Of a stretch of DNA of 64,000 nucleotides, positions 24,763 to 35,547 are shown one piece after another; position 1 is the first letter of the stretch; every line of letters starts with the position of its first letter. Made by a program: the position numbers and the translations under genes. Under the pieces are notes generated by a model, which did not search any database, was not told the origin of the DNA, and saw only the letters and a list, made by a program, of their open reading frames with translations. This DNA comes from Seiridium cupressi (taxonomy: Eukaryota > Ascomycota > Sordariomycetes > Amphisphaeriales > Sporocadaceae): assembly GCA_036674765.1 (NCBI GenBank), contig JARVKI010000009.1, positions 62,001 to 126,000 of the forward strand. The letters are read 5' to 3'.

Positions 24763-27159
24763 CTAGGCGAAGAAAACGCCTTCTTGTATGTTGAATCCGG
24801 CATTAGCAAACATATCAGCCCATGTGTCGTCCTCGGCGAAAGAGAAGTCTAGTCTCGCCTGGTGGGAGCCATTGTTAGCCAGTGAATGTATGCTCTCAAG
24901 ATTGACCGTTCCATGATTATAGCCTCTTGCTTCTCTGGATTCTTTGCTCGTATCGGAGACTAATCTTGGTCTCGGTACGTTGGCGTCGTTTGCTGCATGT
25001 TGCCGGGTGGCTTGGGCCCTCTGTTCTCTTCTTCTTTCCACGAAGTCGGAGACGATCTTCTCGAGAAATTTCGCTTGTAGCGTACAGCTAGATCCAGGGG
25101 GCGAGGCTTGCTGAGAGAAGACACGAGCAGCATTACTAATGACGCGGGTAACTTCGGGCTCTATCTGATTCGCGATAGATTCTGGTGTCGATAGTAGAAG
25201 CTGGGATTATAAAAATCAGTAATTGCGTACGCAACAAAGCCGAACTAAGGTATCGTATCACCTTTATCAAGAATGTTGCACTATATGCTGTCATGACATG
25301 AATCGAATCTTGGGCGAAGTAAAGATACGAAGTGGAGCGGCATATCAGTTGTAATATCTCAATTGCGCTCGAATAGCTCACCCATAACACCTCAAGATTA
25401 GTTGATATGTTGGGGTCCTCGGAAGCGAGAACCTCTTCTGTAGTAAACTAGCATGAGCAAATATTCTTACGGATAAGTTTTGTGAGTTCTAAAACAGGGA
25501 ACGGGAGTTTTTGACTTTTGAGATGCGAGAAGGAGCCTAGAAAAATACATACGCAGCGGCAATGAGAATAGTTGTAACTTGAGGTGCGTTCCGTAGAATC
25601 GAATCAAAAATGGATGACAACTTTCTAGAGGTTGACTGTTAGGATGCATAGCTCTGAATATGAACAAATACAATTGTGACATACCTGCGTCAACGTAATG
25701 CACCCATATTTGCTCCCACTCTTCTATACGAGCTTTGATGATAGCGAGAAGCGACTCGATACTGTGCAGTGGGCCGCTGTGTATTCTGGAGGACTTGGGC
25801 CCGAGCAATTTGAATACCTCAGAGCTTAAGAGACGTAAGGTTACGAATGCGCCGAGCAGACGATCGTTTCCAGTTGCCATTGGATCTCTACACCACGCCT
25901 CGATGGATTCAATACACGCACTCCGTTCGATCATCCAAGGCTTGCCAGTCTGAAGACTTATGCTGTTTGACCGTTAGGGGCTCTAGTAATTAAGGGACAA
26001 TATTGGATATTGGAATGAACCCACCTCCGGTCATACACAAATAAGAGGTACCACGTCCTTTGAACGTTGCGCGCTTCCTGTTTCTGCATCTCAGTTGACA
26101 AAGTCTGGTCCTGAGCTGAGTATGGTGCCAACCTATGCCAGCCTAAATCCATCCCCATGCGGATGACATAGCCCAGGAATATCCATGCACGAGTGTCCTC
26201 GGGCTCTTTCCAGTAGGTGAGAATGAGCACAGCTTGTGCAATTTCCGTAGATTTACTTCCTCGTCTGAAGCCCTCAGCTAAGAGTGATTCGGCATAGTCA
26301 TGGAGTCCACTATATAGAGCTGGATTGAATGACTTGGCAGCGGCTGCGAGTATAGTCGTAAAGAGAAACGATGACCTCTGCCGTACAGTATCAAAAGTAT
26401 GTAAAGCAGGATCCAACTGGCTGATATATGGATTGAGAACTTGCATAAAACTAGTTTTGGGGTAAGCCTTCCATCTGGCCTCTTAAGATATCACGATACA
26501 TACTTCTCGTATAAGGATTTAGCAATCGAAAGGTGGACGTGTCCTAGCAGAACGGGGTCCTCCGGTGGGAGTGATTGGGATGAACTCTCATGTGACACAT
26601 CGAACGCACCAGGTTCGGCTGGGCTTAGAATGTTGCGAAGGCTGAACTTTCCTTCTTTAACAGCATGGTGAAGAAGACCAGAGGGTTGCAATGTTCCAGT
26701 TTCCCAGTCCGCGCCGTTCTCCACTACTTGAGTCTGAGGTGTAGTGGCAGTGACACTGTTGGTACTCCTAGACTGTTCAGGCGCAGGCGTTGGTAGAACT
26801 GGGGTTAGGGAGATAGACGTTCTCTGTGCGATCCTTTCCATTCAGTCAGTATCTTAATTCTCCATCCAAAAGAAGTGCCAGCAGCGTGCGACAGACTTTG
26901 TCCCCGGCTTCCTGCCGCGACGATGATCCTGGAAGACGCAATCAAGCGACTTGCGGATACATCGTTCACATTTTGAGCCGTCGATGCCTGGGCGACATCT
27001 CATTTTTACTCTTCTACATGATAGGCAGGCTTTACTGATACTATAAGAGATCGTGATGTAAGTCGATGGCCATTTTTGGGGGGATAATTCTTTAATGGGC
27101 CCCCAAGTTACTCACTTTGGTTTGTTGGTGATTAATGGGGATTCATGGTTGGACTCCAT
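24763..27159 (-). CDS. Zn2Cys6 fungal-specific transcription factor
   Basis: Eight exons: 27116-27159, 26897-27034, 26504-26833, 26025-26450, 25685-25962, 25553-25624, 25262-25437, 24763-25200; about 633 aa, every phase consistent. The binuclear cluster near residue 18 reads CLSCRRVKMRC, then CERCIRKSLDC, with a basic flank (RRGRKPGTK), so it spans the exon 1-2 junction region. The middle homology region (fungal_trans) includes LLAEGFRRGS, LGYVIRMGMDLGWHRL and TWYLLFVYDRS. A hydrophobic repeat YFAQDSIHVMTAYSATFLIK follows, and the C-terminus ends GFNIQEGVFFA. The acceptor of exon 2 (27034 or 27040) and the donor/acceptor of intron 2 are the least certain. It binds DNA in the nucleus; the target is unknown. 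It is divergent from the aldo/keto reductase, which makes that gene the prime candidate target. Confidence 0.88.
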
Positions 27160-27646
27160 CGCAGTGCTCTTTGAGACGATACCTAAGTCAATTATCTCGC
27201 CGACGTACTTAGAGGCCTTCACCGGTGACTTGAGAGGGCATCTCACTTGGACCTGGGCATGTCAAGATTGCTTGCTGCCGGTTCTCGGGGGCGTCCCGGT
27301 AGCACACGGGAAGTTTGATTACCGTTAGTGGATGCGGCAAGTCTTGGGGTCGAATGGCTAGCGTGGTTCATTGCTATCTTAAGTGGACTCAGTCCCCTAC
27401 AGAGCCTGCGCTCCAATGTAATTGCTACGGTACTCATCGGTGAGGGCTAGCCGAATAGATACACCGGCAACTTACTTGATCGCCGGCGATGCGCGATGCA
27501 ATCGAACTAAGGGACGCAACTCTCCCGCGAGCAGGAGACTCGGAAGACAGTGTATTTTCACGGATTCGGTTTATGATGTCGCTGAAGTGATATGGTGTTT
27601 GATTTCTCTTCGTCATTCTAAATTCTACAACTTATTTCCCCTAAAG
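27160..27646. promoter_or_regulatory. shared divergent promoter of the transcription factor and aldo/keto reductase
   Basis: 487 bp separate the start codons of two head-to-head genes, one encoding a Zn2Cys6 regulator. In fungi such an arrangement often marks a regulator and its target. I did not identify a definite binding palindrome by eye, so regulation is inferred only from layout. Confidence 0.45.
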
Positions 27647-29573
27647 ATGGCTGTGACACAGAACCGGAAAGCCAAGACGGCCCACGTCAATATGATGACG
27701 GACACAATAATCACAAATCTTCCAACGGACGGCTTGCGCATCATTTTACGGTCTCTTCTGGCGTCTCACCCGGAAATCACTGGCACCTTTGAAGCCGAGA
27801 CTAGGAAATATGTTGAGGAGGTTGCACTTCCAGCAGCTAAAGCCCCAGAAACGAAGGTGGACCTGGCGAGGTTGGACACCACACAGAAAACCATTCGTTG
27901 CATGCTGGGAAGTGGACTTTGTTACCGGAGTCTCCCACTGCTCAGCGAGCTCGCTATTCAAGGGGCCACGATGATACTAGAAAGTGTTGAGAAAGTTGCA
28001 AGCAAGCTGTACGATGTTTTGGCCTCAATAGATGGCGACATTGTACAGGCTATTACAGCTGTGCAGAAGACGCTGTTTGTCTCCTCTGGTGCACGATGCC
28101 TCTCTGAAGACGAGCAAGCACTTGTGAGAGCCCTTTACCAATCCCTTATCGATTGCCAGGTCATCACTGGAAACGGTGGAAAAGAATTCCCGTATGGAAG
28201 AGCTCTCTACGCCACAGCAAGTCTGTTAGGGGCCCCTGAACCTTCTATAACAGGTACGACAGTTATACCTCTGGACGGAGACAACGACCAGGTCCCCTTG
28301 GAAGCACCTGAAACTTTCGAGTTGAATGGTCGAAGACTACCAAGAATATTCTCGGGCTTGTGGCAGATGTCTAGTCCAGCTTGGGGTTCAGCACCAACTT
28401 CCAAGATCATTGCTCAGTTCTCCAAACATGTTCAAAGTGGATTTACAGCTTTCGATATGGCAGATCACTACGGTGATGCTGAAATCATCTTCGTAAGCAT
28501 ACAAGGCTCCTGACTTATCTCAGCCAGCTCACAAAAGCGATGTAGGGCCGATTCTGGGCATCATATCCACACAAAGACTCCCTCTTTGCTGCGACTAAGT
28601 ACTGTGTGTTCCATCCCATGACTGTCACGCGTGAAGCCGTTGGCGCGAATATCTCTGAGAGGTGCGAAAGGCTTCAGAGGAAGAAACTGGACCTCCTGCA
28701 ATTCCATTGGCAATTTGTGAGTACTTTCACATGACAAATTTGGTGCCAAATCCTCTGACGGAATATCAGTATAACGACCCACAATATATAGATGCCCTCC
28801 GATTCCTCGCTGAAGACGAGCGCGTTGGCACTCTAGGCCTCTGCAATTTCGACACCAAACATCTCGAAAGAGTGCTTGAAAATGGCATAGATGTGCATTC
28901 CAACCAGATTCAGGTACATTAATAAGATCATTTTGCCTAAAATGCAGCGAGAGCTAATGCGAAACAAGTTTTCATTGATCGATTCCAGACCAACATTAAA
29001 AATGGATAAAGTTTGCGAGAAACACAACGTCAAGCTCTTGACGTATGGTACACTGGTAAGTTGCACGTGTCTCAGCAAAGTTGTGGTACAGCAACCCGAC
29101 ACAATTCTAACTCAATATGCATGTAGTGTGGTGGATTCCTGGCAAAGAAATGGATCGGGAAACAGGAGCCTGACCTGTACGATGAATCAATAACACCAAG
29201 TCAACGCAAGGTACGTCTTATGGCCGTTTTGCATTTTCGTTCACTAACGAATTGCAAGTATCATGGTATGATACGGACGTGGGGAGACTGGGCTCTTTTC
29301 CAAGAGCTGCTGAGAACACTGGAGACCATAGGTATTAAACACAATGCTAGCGTATCCAATGTCGCGACCCGATGGGTATTGGATTTTCCCTACGTCGGTG
29401 CAGTTATTGTAGGTGCTCGGATGGGCATTAGCGAACATACCGACGAGAACGCCGGGAGCTTCGGTTGGACATTGGATCAGGAGGATCAACATGCTATTGA
29501 AAACGTGCTGAAGAAGAGCCGAAGAGTAGAGATGTTTGAAGCTATGGGCGATTGTGGTGGAGAGTATCGTTGA
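27647..29573 (+). CDS. aldo/keto reductase with a ~220-residue N-terminal extension
   Basis: Six exons: 27647-28492, 28546-28716, 28770-28913, 28969-29055, 29127-29210, 29259-29573; 548 aa, all introns phase 0, 48-71 bp. The N-terminal ~220 residues (LPTDGLRIILRSLLASHPEI, RCMLGSGLCYRSLPLLSELA, DIVQAITAVQKTLF) form a helical domain found before the reductase domain in many fungal homologues; its role is not known. From about 224 the AKR barrel begins (ELNGRRLPRIFSGLWQMSSP). The catalytic tetrad is visible: Asp270 and Tyr275 in FDMADHYGD, Lys300 in AATKYC, His336 in LLQFHWQF. Later motifs GLCNFDTKHL, QFSLIDSRP and VIVGAR also fit, so it should be an active NAD(P)H oxidoreductase. Substrate unknown. 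Start chosen at MAVTQ; an inner ATG (MMTD) is possible. Confidence 0.92.
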
Positions 29574-30354
29574 CAAGGATCCAATGACAAAGAATACCCT
29601 TTTGCCGATAATATGACATTCGTTACACTGGGCAGAATGATCTGGCGGGTATCAGAATGACATCCCATAGACAGTAAAGTTATCTTTATGTCTAGAATTC
29701 GGCTCCATTCATGTCTTCTACTAGAATTATAAGACGCGAGGCTCAAAGCAGTCGTTCGGTTTGGTGATCATCGAACTGTTCTGCTACACGATGAGCACAT
29801 CGGCATAAAATTGACACGGATTCATTCTCAATTTGGCTTGTATGACTAGTCCTCATACGTGCCCCTTGAGCAAGTACCATTGCAATATCGTCTCAACCTC
29901 AAGACTGACGTGCAATGGTGTGTTAAGAAGTAAGTGGTATCGCTGCGCTTATCTCAGTGGAGCTTCCGATTTAGTGACCACCGACGAACTAGAAGGTCAG
30001 TCAGTAAGACGCCGGCCCCATACTCCACATAGCGAACCCCATCTCCATCAATTCGCTATTGGGTGAAATGAATCGTCCGTAGATCATGCACGCATTGCCA
30101 TCACCGAAAACCTGGTATTAGGAAGGTGACAGGGTATTCGGGTATGTGATCGGAACCTATGCGTCGGCAGGCAACCCGCAGCTGGGCCACATAAACCTGG
30201 ACTGATCTCGTTCCAACGCTACGGTTATGTTCATGATTCGTCCGTCGTCGTCACTGGCGGAACTACGAAATCCTTGGAGAAGCAGTTTCTGTCAAAATAT
30301 AAGACCCACTAGTCCTCTGGTGGATAACCTTTATGGATTTTAACAGTTTCTGAG
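29574..30354. promoter_or_regulatory. upstream region of the GH3 gene
   Basis: About 780 bp between two plus-strand genes with no coding signal. A TATA-like AAAATATAAG lies at 30294-30303, roughly 50 bp before the GH3 start codon. No carbon-catabolite binding site was confidently identified by eye. Confidence 0.4.
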
Positions 30355-33138
30355 ATGAAGCCATTTACTACTGCGTTGTGTGCCGCTTGGGCGGTTGGTG
30401 TCACTGCTGTTCAACCATGGCTAGATACTTCACTGCCATACGAGGAACGGCTTCTTGCTTTCATTGCACAGCTCAACGATACTCAGAAGTATGCCATGGT
30501 CCAGGGCGATACTGTGGTAAGCTAACACTCTTTTCCGAACAGTAGGTCATATATATATATATATATATATATGTATCTGATAACTCGTAGTTGGATGATA
30601 ATGGTACCGGTGTAAACGCTGTAAGCAACTTCCAGGGTCATTTCATGCCCCGTATAGCCTGTTTTAGGAGCTTGCCGGTTCCTGATTTGGCGTTCCTGCT
30701 CTCAAAACTTGGTTTTTGATACCCGAAAACTCATTTAGCATGTTAGAAAAAGCAAAGACTGACTCCAGATGTTGTAGTGCATTGGTCACATTAGCGGTAA
30801 TGATACTCTCGGGATTCCAGCCATCTGCATGGGTGACGGTCCAGTGGGTGTCGGCAACTCCCTCGACAATGTTACCACATTCCCAGCTCCTGTTGCTGCA
30901 GCAAGCACGTGGAATACCTCTGTGCAGTATCTCTTTGGGCAGGCACTGGCGCAAGAGCATATGGGCAAAGGTCGGAACGTAGTCCTTGCGCCAACTATCA
31001 ACATTCTGCGCTCTCCGCTATGGGCTCGTGCTGCGGAGACGCTTTCAGAAGATCCCTGGCTGACGGCCCGCATGGCCGTCGCAGGTATCGAAGGAATCCA
31101 AAGCCAAGGTGCTCTGGCTTGTCCCAAGCATTTTGTCGCTTACAATCAGGATACAAATCGCTTCGGTCTCGACCCAGAGTGGGTGGCGATAGACGCTCAA
31201 GTCGATAAACGTGTTCTGCACGAGCTTTACTTCCCTGCTTTCAGGGCGTCTGTCCAGGAGGCTGATGCCGCTTCCATCATGTGCTCTTACAATAGGCTCA
31301 ATGGATATTTTACCTGCGAGAATGACTGGCTCTTGAACACTACCTTACGACAGGAATGGGGCTTCGAAGGTTTTGTCGTGGCGGACTGGTATTTCTCGAC
31401 CCGGAGCACTGTCGGTGCTGTTATGGCTGGTCTGGACATATCGATGCCTGGTGGAGATCTTACTGACGAGTATGGATTCCCAGCATACTACGGAGACTTG
31501 CTCGTCGAGGCTGTCAACAATGGTTCGATCCCACACTCTCGACTCGACGATATGGTTGAACGGGTGTGGAGATACATGTTCAAGCTAGGAATGGTGGACA
31601 ATCCCGTCACTGGAGCCTCGCTTTCTTACGTCCGGACCCAAGCTCATCTCGACCTCACGCAGCAGATGGCCGAAGACGGCACAGTTCTTCTCAAGAATGA
31701 GAACAGGACATTGCCCCTGGCTCCAGACAAGTATTCCAAGATTGCCGTCTTTGGCGTTGATGCGACCGACCAAAGCCAGGTCTCTGAGAATCATGGCGGG
31801 TTTGTCATCGATTCCACTCTGGTCATTCAAGCGCCTTTGGATGCACTCAAGCGTCGCGGTGTCGCGGACAACATCACTGTTGAATACGCAAAGGCGTACC
31901 CTGGCACTGGTCAATTTGCTACCATCCCATCCAGCATGTTTAAGGATGGGGGTGTAAATGTGACCTATTACACAAACACTGATTTCTCCGGCCCAGTAAA
32001 CAAGACAGATTTCGTCCCCAACATCACCATCGCCACTTTCCCCTCTGATCTCTGGCAAGCGTGGCCGCAAGTCTTTTCAGCAGACTATGAGGCAACTTTC
32101 CTGCCCAATACCACCGGTACATACCATTTCTCCATGTATGGCCAAGGCACTGCGCTGCTTCATATCAATGACGTGCTTGTGGCTAACATGTCATTTGCCA
32201 ACTTCGGAAATTACGTCCAGGGCATCGCGTATCTCGAGGCGGACACTGAGGTCAAACTCTCGCTCAAGTACCATATGGGCTACTCACTTTCCACTGGTGG
32301 CTACGGAGTGACCTTGGGCGTCAACGTCGGAAACCAAACGCGCGATGCGGAAGCTGATGCTCTAGCTGAGTGGGCCGACGTCAGCATCATTTTTGTTTCC
32401 GACAGACTATCAGAGGGCGCAGACAGCGGTCTCGGACTCTCGTTACCAGGAGATCAAGACGCATTAGTCGCGCGGCTCTCCAAGATATCGAAAAAGACTA
32501 TTGTCGTGCTGAACACCAACTCCGCCGTCCTGATGCCGTGGATCGACAGCGTAGGCGCCGTGCTCGAGGCTTGGTACGCCGGTCAACAGGTCGGGTTGGC
32601 GCTCGAAAGGCTTATGTTCGGTGATGTAAGCCCCAGTGGCAAGCTTCCCCTTACTTTCCCCAAGACACTGGAGGACACGATACAGATCAACTCCAACATT
32701 GACGTCCCATTCTCAGAAGGCCTGTATGTCGGCTATAAAGGCTACGACAAGAACGGTATTGAGCCATTGTTCCCTTTTGGTCACGGCTTGACGTATGCTG
32801 AGTTCTCCCTTCACTGCATGACTGTTTTCTCAAATGAGAGCGCTGTTATCGTCAAAGCTGCGCTGAAAAACGACGGTGCAGTCGATGCTAGGCAGGTAGT
32901 ACAGCTGTATGTCGGGTATCCAGAAGAAGCAGACGAGCCGCCCAAATTACTGAGGGCATTCGAAAAGGTGGAGGTTCCTGCGGGTGGGAGTATGTTAGTT
33001 GAATTAGTGGTCAAGACAGAAGATTTGATGGTGTGGAGTGAGGCGAGCCAGGGATGGGCGTTTGTCAACGGGACGTATGACTTCATGTTGGGCTTCTCTG
33101 CTGGCGATATCCAGTTGAACCAGAGTCTAGAGCTGTAG
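30355..33138 (+). CDS. secreted GH3 beta-glucosidase with PA14 domain
   Basis: Three exons: 30355-30516, 30591-30620 and 30778-33138; 850 aa. Residues 1-18 are a signal peptide (MKPFTTALCAAWAVGVTA). The N-terminal GH3 barrel contains GDGPVGVGNSLDN, APTINILRSPLWARA, CPKHFVAYNQDTNR, and the nucleophile Asp267 in GFVVADW. A PA14 domain follows at about 455-580 (VNVTYYTNTDFSGP ... TGTYHFSMYGQG). The C-terminal GH3 domain carries the likely acid/base Glu610 in SEGAD, LSLPGDQDALV, and PFGHGLTYAEFS before a fibronectin-III-like end. Many N-glycosylation sequons fit secretion. It should release glucose from beta-glucosides. Exon 2 is only 30 bp. Intron 1 holds an (AT)12 repeat, and intron 2 is the introner-like copy described below. 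Confidence 0.95.
30549..30572. repeat. (AT)12 microsatellite in GH3 intron 1
   Basis: A pure AT dinucleotide run inside the 74-bp first intron of the beta-glucosidase gene. It is likely length-variable between strains. Confidence 0.95.
30621..30777 (+). repeat. introner-like element, copy A (GH3 intron 2)
   Basis: This 157-bp intron starts GTAAGCAACTTCC and ends with a CTGAC branch-like site and TTGTAG. It joins codons GVNA to CIGHISG in phase 0. It matches the intron at 56272-56431 over its whole length (about 80% by eye, mostly transitions plus a 3-bp gap), while the exons on either side are unrelated. It is about three times longer than most introns here (usually 47-65 bp). The match ends exactly at the splice sites, which is diagnostic of introner-like elements rather than of gene duplication. 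Confidence 0.8.
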
Positions 33139-33288
33139 CCAAGAGGCCTATGCTCAATACAAGATTTGAACCAATCGTTAAGAACCTGAGGGGCTATAGC
33201 ATTATCAAATTGATAATCAGGAATGATTCTCGTTCGTACTTGGCTTATATTTATTAATATGTTTCATCAAGGCTTTATTAGGACTGGT

Positions 33289-33816
33289 CTACGGGTTGTC
33301 AAGGGTAAAGTCGACGTTTCCAGTCGAAGCACCCCCAACGCAAGTACCGCTGATGCTACCTGTTGGGCAGACAGCGCGCGCAGCCCGGATGCACCCCTCC
33401 CAGCGGCCTTTCGAGATGTTGATCGTGGCGCCGCTGGTCGCGGCATTGAGTGTGAAGAGAGCCGTTCCCGACTGTCCCGTCGTACTCTCCGGCGCGCCAC
33501 CACACTTCGTGATTGCTCCAGCAATCCCGCCGCAAATCCCCAGCTCTGCTACATTCTGATCATGGGCCACAATGTTGCTGATACTCATTTAGCATTTTGT
33601 GAAGGAAATCGCTAGGGGTTATGAAGATACTTACACGCTAGAGTCGGTACAATCCACATTGGTTACAGCGTTCGGATCGACAGTAGTTGATGCACGCATG
33701 GCTAGGACCTCGAAATGCTCTGAGGACAAGGCATGCCGAGGCGATACGGGCGTCGCAATAGTTAAGCTGGCCACGGCCAACAAAAGATTTGCCTGAAGGA
33801 GACTTGTAGACACCAT
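33289..33816 (-). CDS. small secreted cysteine-containing protein
   Basis: Two exons: 33635-33816 and 33289-33583 (a second acceptor at 33577 is also in frame); about 158 aa. The N-terminus MVSTSLLQANLLLAVASLTI is a signal peptide, probably cut near ATP-VSPRH. The mature part has six Cys (VDCTDSS, LGICGG, TKCGG, EGCIRAARAVC, SGTCVGG), with NIVAHDQNVAELG and GATINISKGRWEGC as conserved-looking pieces. It resembles a family of uncharacterised small secreted proteins of ascomycetes, with no enzymatic motif. Paired cysteines suggest disulfides outside the cell. It is convergent with the GH3 gene, separated by 150 bp. Candidate roles such as effector or cell-wall protein are guesses. Confidence 0.8.
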
Positions 33817-34455
33817 CTTGAATTATTACCAAAAAAGAATGACCAGACCTGTGATCGAAGTAGAAAATGAATGTAGTTCGATCGCGGATCGACAAAGAGA
33901 GCGAATGAGAGAAGAAAGAGCAGAGAGTAGACAACTGGTGTACGCTCGTACTAGAATGTAAGTGACTACGATACAATACTTATGTAAAATGAGCTGTTTC
34001 AAGCTGCTGCCGTCACCTGCTCTCCGCCTTTCTGGTCAGAGAATGTCACTACGTAACGACCCCCCTTGGAAACTCGGCATTCCTTGTAACAACTGTCATC
34101 TGGGAAAGGACTGGAGATGCATGCCATCCTCGTGGCGTGCTCCAATAAGGTGCCAGTAGCTGAGCCAAGAATCCTGGTGGGTGGGATGAGCGGCCAAGCT
34201 GGAGATCAAAGGGAGATCCCAGGGCGCCTCTCGGAGTCAACCCAGACAGTGCCGAAACATGAGATGGTGCTTCATGAGGCTGAGAGACAGGCCGTCTCAA
34301 CAACGTTTGTGGGGAAGGAGTTGCGATGTTGAGACGTGCGTTGTGCCAAGTCGGACATGGGTATATACAGGGACCAATTGTCATTTTCAGAAAAGGTCTA
34401 CAATTAAGGATTAAATGCATAAATATACTTGTCCTTAGAGCGATTAAAGAATTTA

Positions 34456-34486
<31 letters not shown>

Positions 34487-34887
34487 TGTTTCTTTTTGTG
34501 ACTCTTGTGTTGTACAGAGTTCCGACTACGATTCTTAAATATATTGAAATCAAAGCCCGTCTGATTGTAGCGATGCTGTGGGTCTGACACAATATAGCTG
34601 ATTACATAGACTGCCTCGTCAGAATAGCTGAATAGCAATCTAGCAACTGGCATGTTAGCCTCATATAATCAAATTGAGAAAGATGGAAGCCCACTTTACA
34701 ACCAATCATGAATGATAACAGAATATCCCTGATCACGAATCCAACACATGGCACCTTTTTCGTCGATGCCATTCATCCAGCCGAGGATAAAATGTCTCTA
34801 GGCTAGGGCCAGTGCGCCGCTATGCCGCTTGCAGCACGCCTTAGTGGGGAGCTCTGTCATGGCCGCTAGTTCTATGGAAGATAATAG
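33817..34887. other. intergenic, no recognised gene
   Basis: Upstream flank of the small secreted protein gene plus about 800 bp with no coding signal. It contains the TA/T tract at 34454-34487. Confidence 0.5.
34454..34487. repeat. (TA)n repeat followed by a T run
   Basis: About twelve TA units run into a 10-bp T stretch. Simple sequence, probably polymorphic; no function is indicated. Confidence 0.9.
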
Positions 34888-34912
34888 TGACGTCACGGCT
34901 ATCCCGTCCAAT
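34888..34912. promoter_or_regulatory. CRE-like palindrome plus CCAAT box
   Basis: A perfect TGACGTCA at 34888-34895 (CREB/ATF-type bZIP site) is followed 12 bp later by CCAAT at 34908-34912. They lie about 210-240 bp upstream of the small mitochondrial-type gene that starts at 35125. The spacing and position suit a promoter, suggesting stress-linked bZIP and HAP-complex control by inference. Confidence 0.4.
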
Positions 34913-35124
34913 GAACGGCATTTGTTTTGTCCCTCGGAAAGCTCATAGGCCAACCACGCGGAACAGCTTGCAATCCCAGACCTCCCAGCCCAGACATCGT
35001 GAAGAATTTACCTCAAAAAAGAAGACATTGATCATTTCCTCTCCAATTGAACGACTCCCAGTCACCCGAAAGAACTTCCGAGTCCGATTCCATCACAAAC
35101 ACTCACTCACAACCACCCATCACA

Positions 35125-35547
35125 ATGGCATCCCGTACCTTCCTCTCGGCTTTCCGCCCCGCCGCCGCCCTGGCAAGCAGACAGACCATCGCTTCGCGGA
35201 CCATCGCCAGCAGCGCTGTCCTAAGACACAAGGAGGACTCTGTCCGTACGTCCTAGCTCTCGTTTCTCCCATTTCTCCCCCAATGCCCAAGACTCTATAG
35301 CTCGTGGCTAATCTTCCTAGACGACAACATAGACAACCCAGGCAAGCAGGAGACCCACAAGCAGGACCTCCTCAACAAGCAAAAGGAAGGCAAGGGCCAC
35401 TGGAAGCCCGAGCTGGCCTCCAACAGCGAGGAGGCCGTCAAGGCAGACCGCAGCTCCCACGAGAGCATCGAGAAGCTGCAGGAGCGCACCAAGGGGCACG
35501 CTGAGGAGACCAGCAAGACGGGCACGAGCATGCGGGATGGCTTGTAA
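35125..35547 (+). CDS. small probable mitochondrial hydrophilic protein
   Basis: Two exons: 35125-35245 and 35321-35547 with a 75-bp GTACGT...TAG intron; 115 aa. The N-terminus (MASRTFLSAFRPAAALASRQ and onward, Arg-, Ser- and Ala-rich without acidic residues) is a typical mitochondrial presequence. The mature part is very hydrophilic and charged (KQDLLNKQKEGKGHWKPELA, NSEEAVKADR). That string is conserved in small fungal proteins I have seen annotated only as hypothetical. The high charge and lack of hydrophobic core suggest an intrinsically disordered, LEA-like stress protein, but that is inference. A CRE/CCAAT pair lies upstream. Start and splice are well supported by frame continuity. Confidence 0.8.

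Noticed and set aside
25376..25390. Possible intron donor GTGAGC after the codons for LEVLW in the transcription factor gene
   Set aside because: Reading through gives the conserved SYSSAIEILQLI...YFAQDSIHVMTAYSA segment, so the site is not used.
30792..30817. Possible third GH3 intron starting GTAATG
   Set aside because: Read-through gives GNDTLGIPAICMGDGP, which fits the GH3 family, so no intron is needed.
24763..33138. A secondary-metabolite gene cluster (transcription factor, reductase, dioxygenase, glycosidase)
   Set aside because: No polyketide synthase, peptide synthetase or terpene cyclase backbone enzyme is present in the window.
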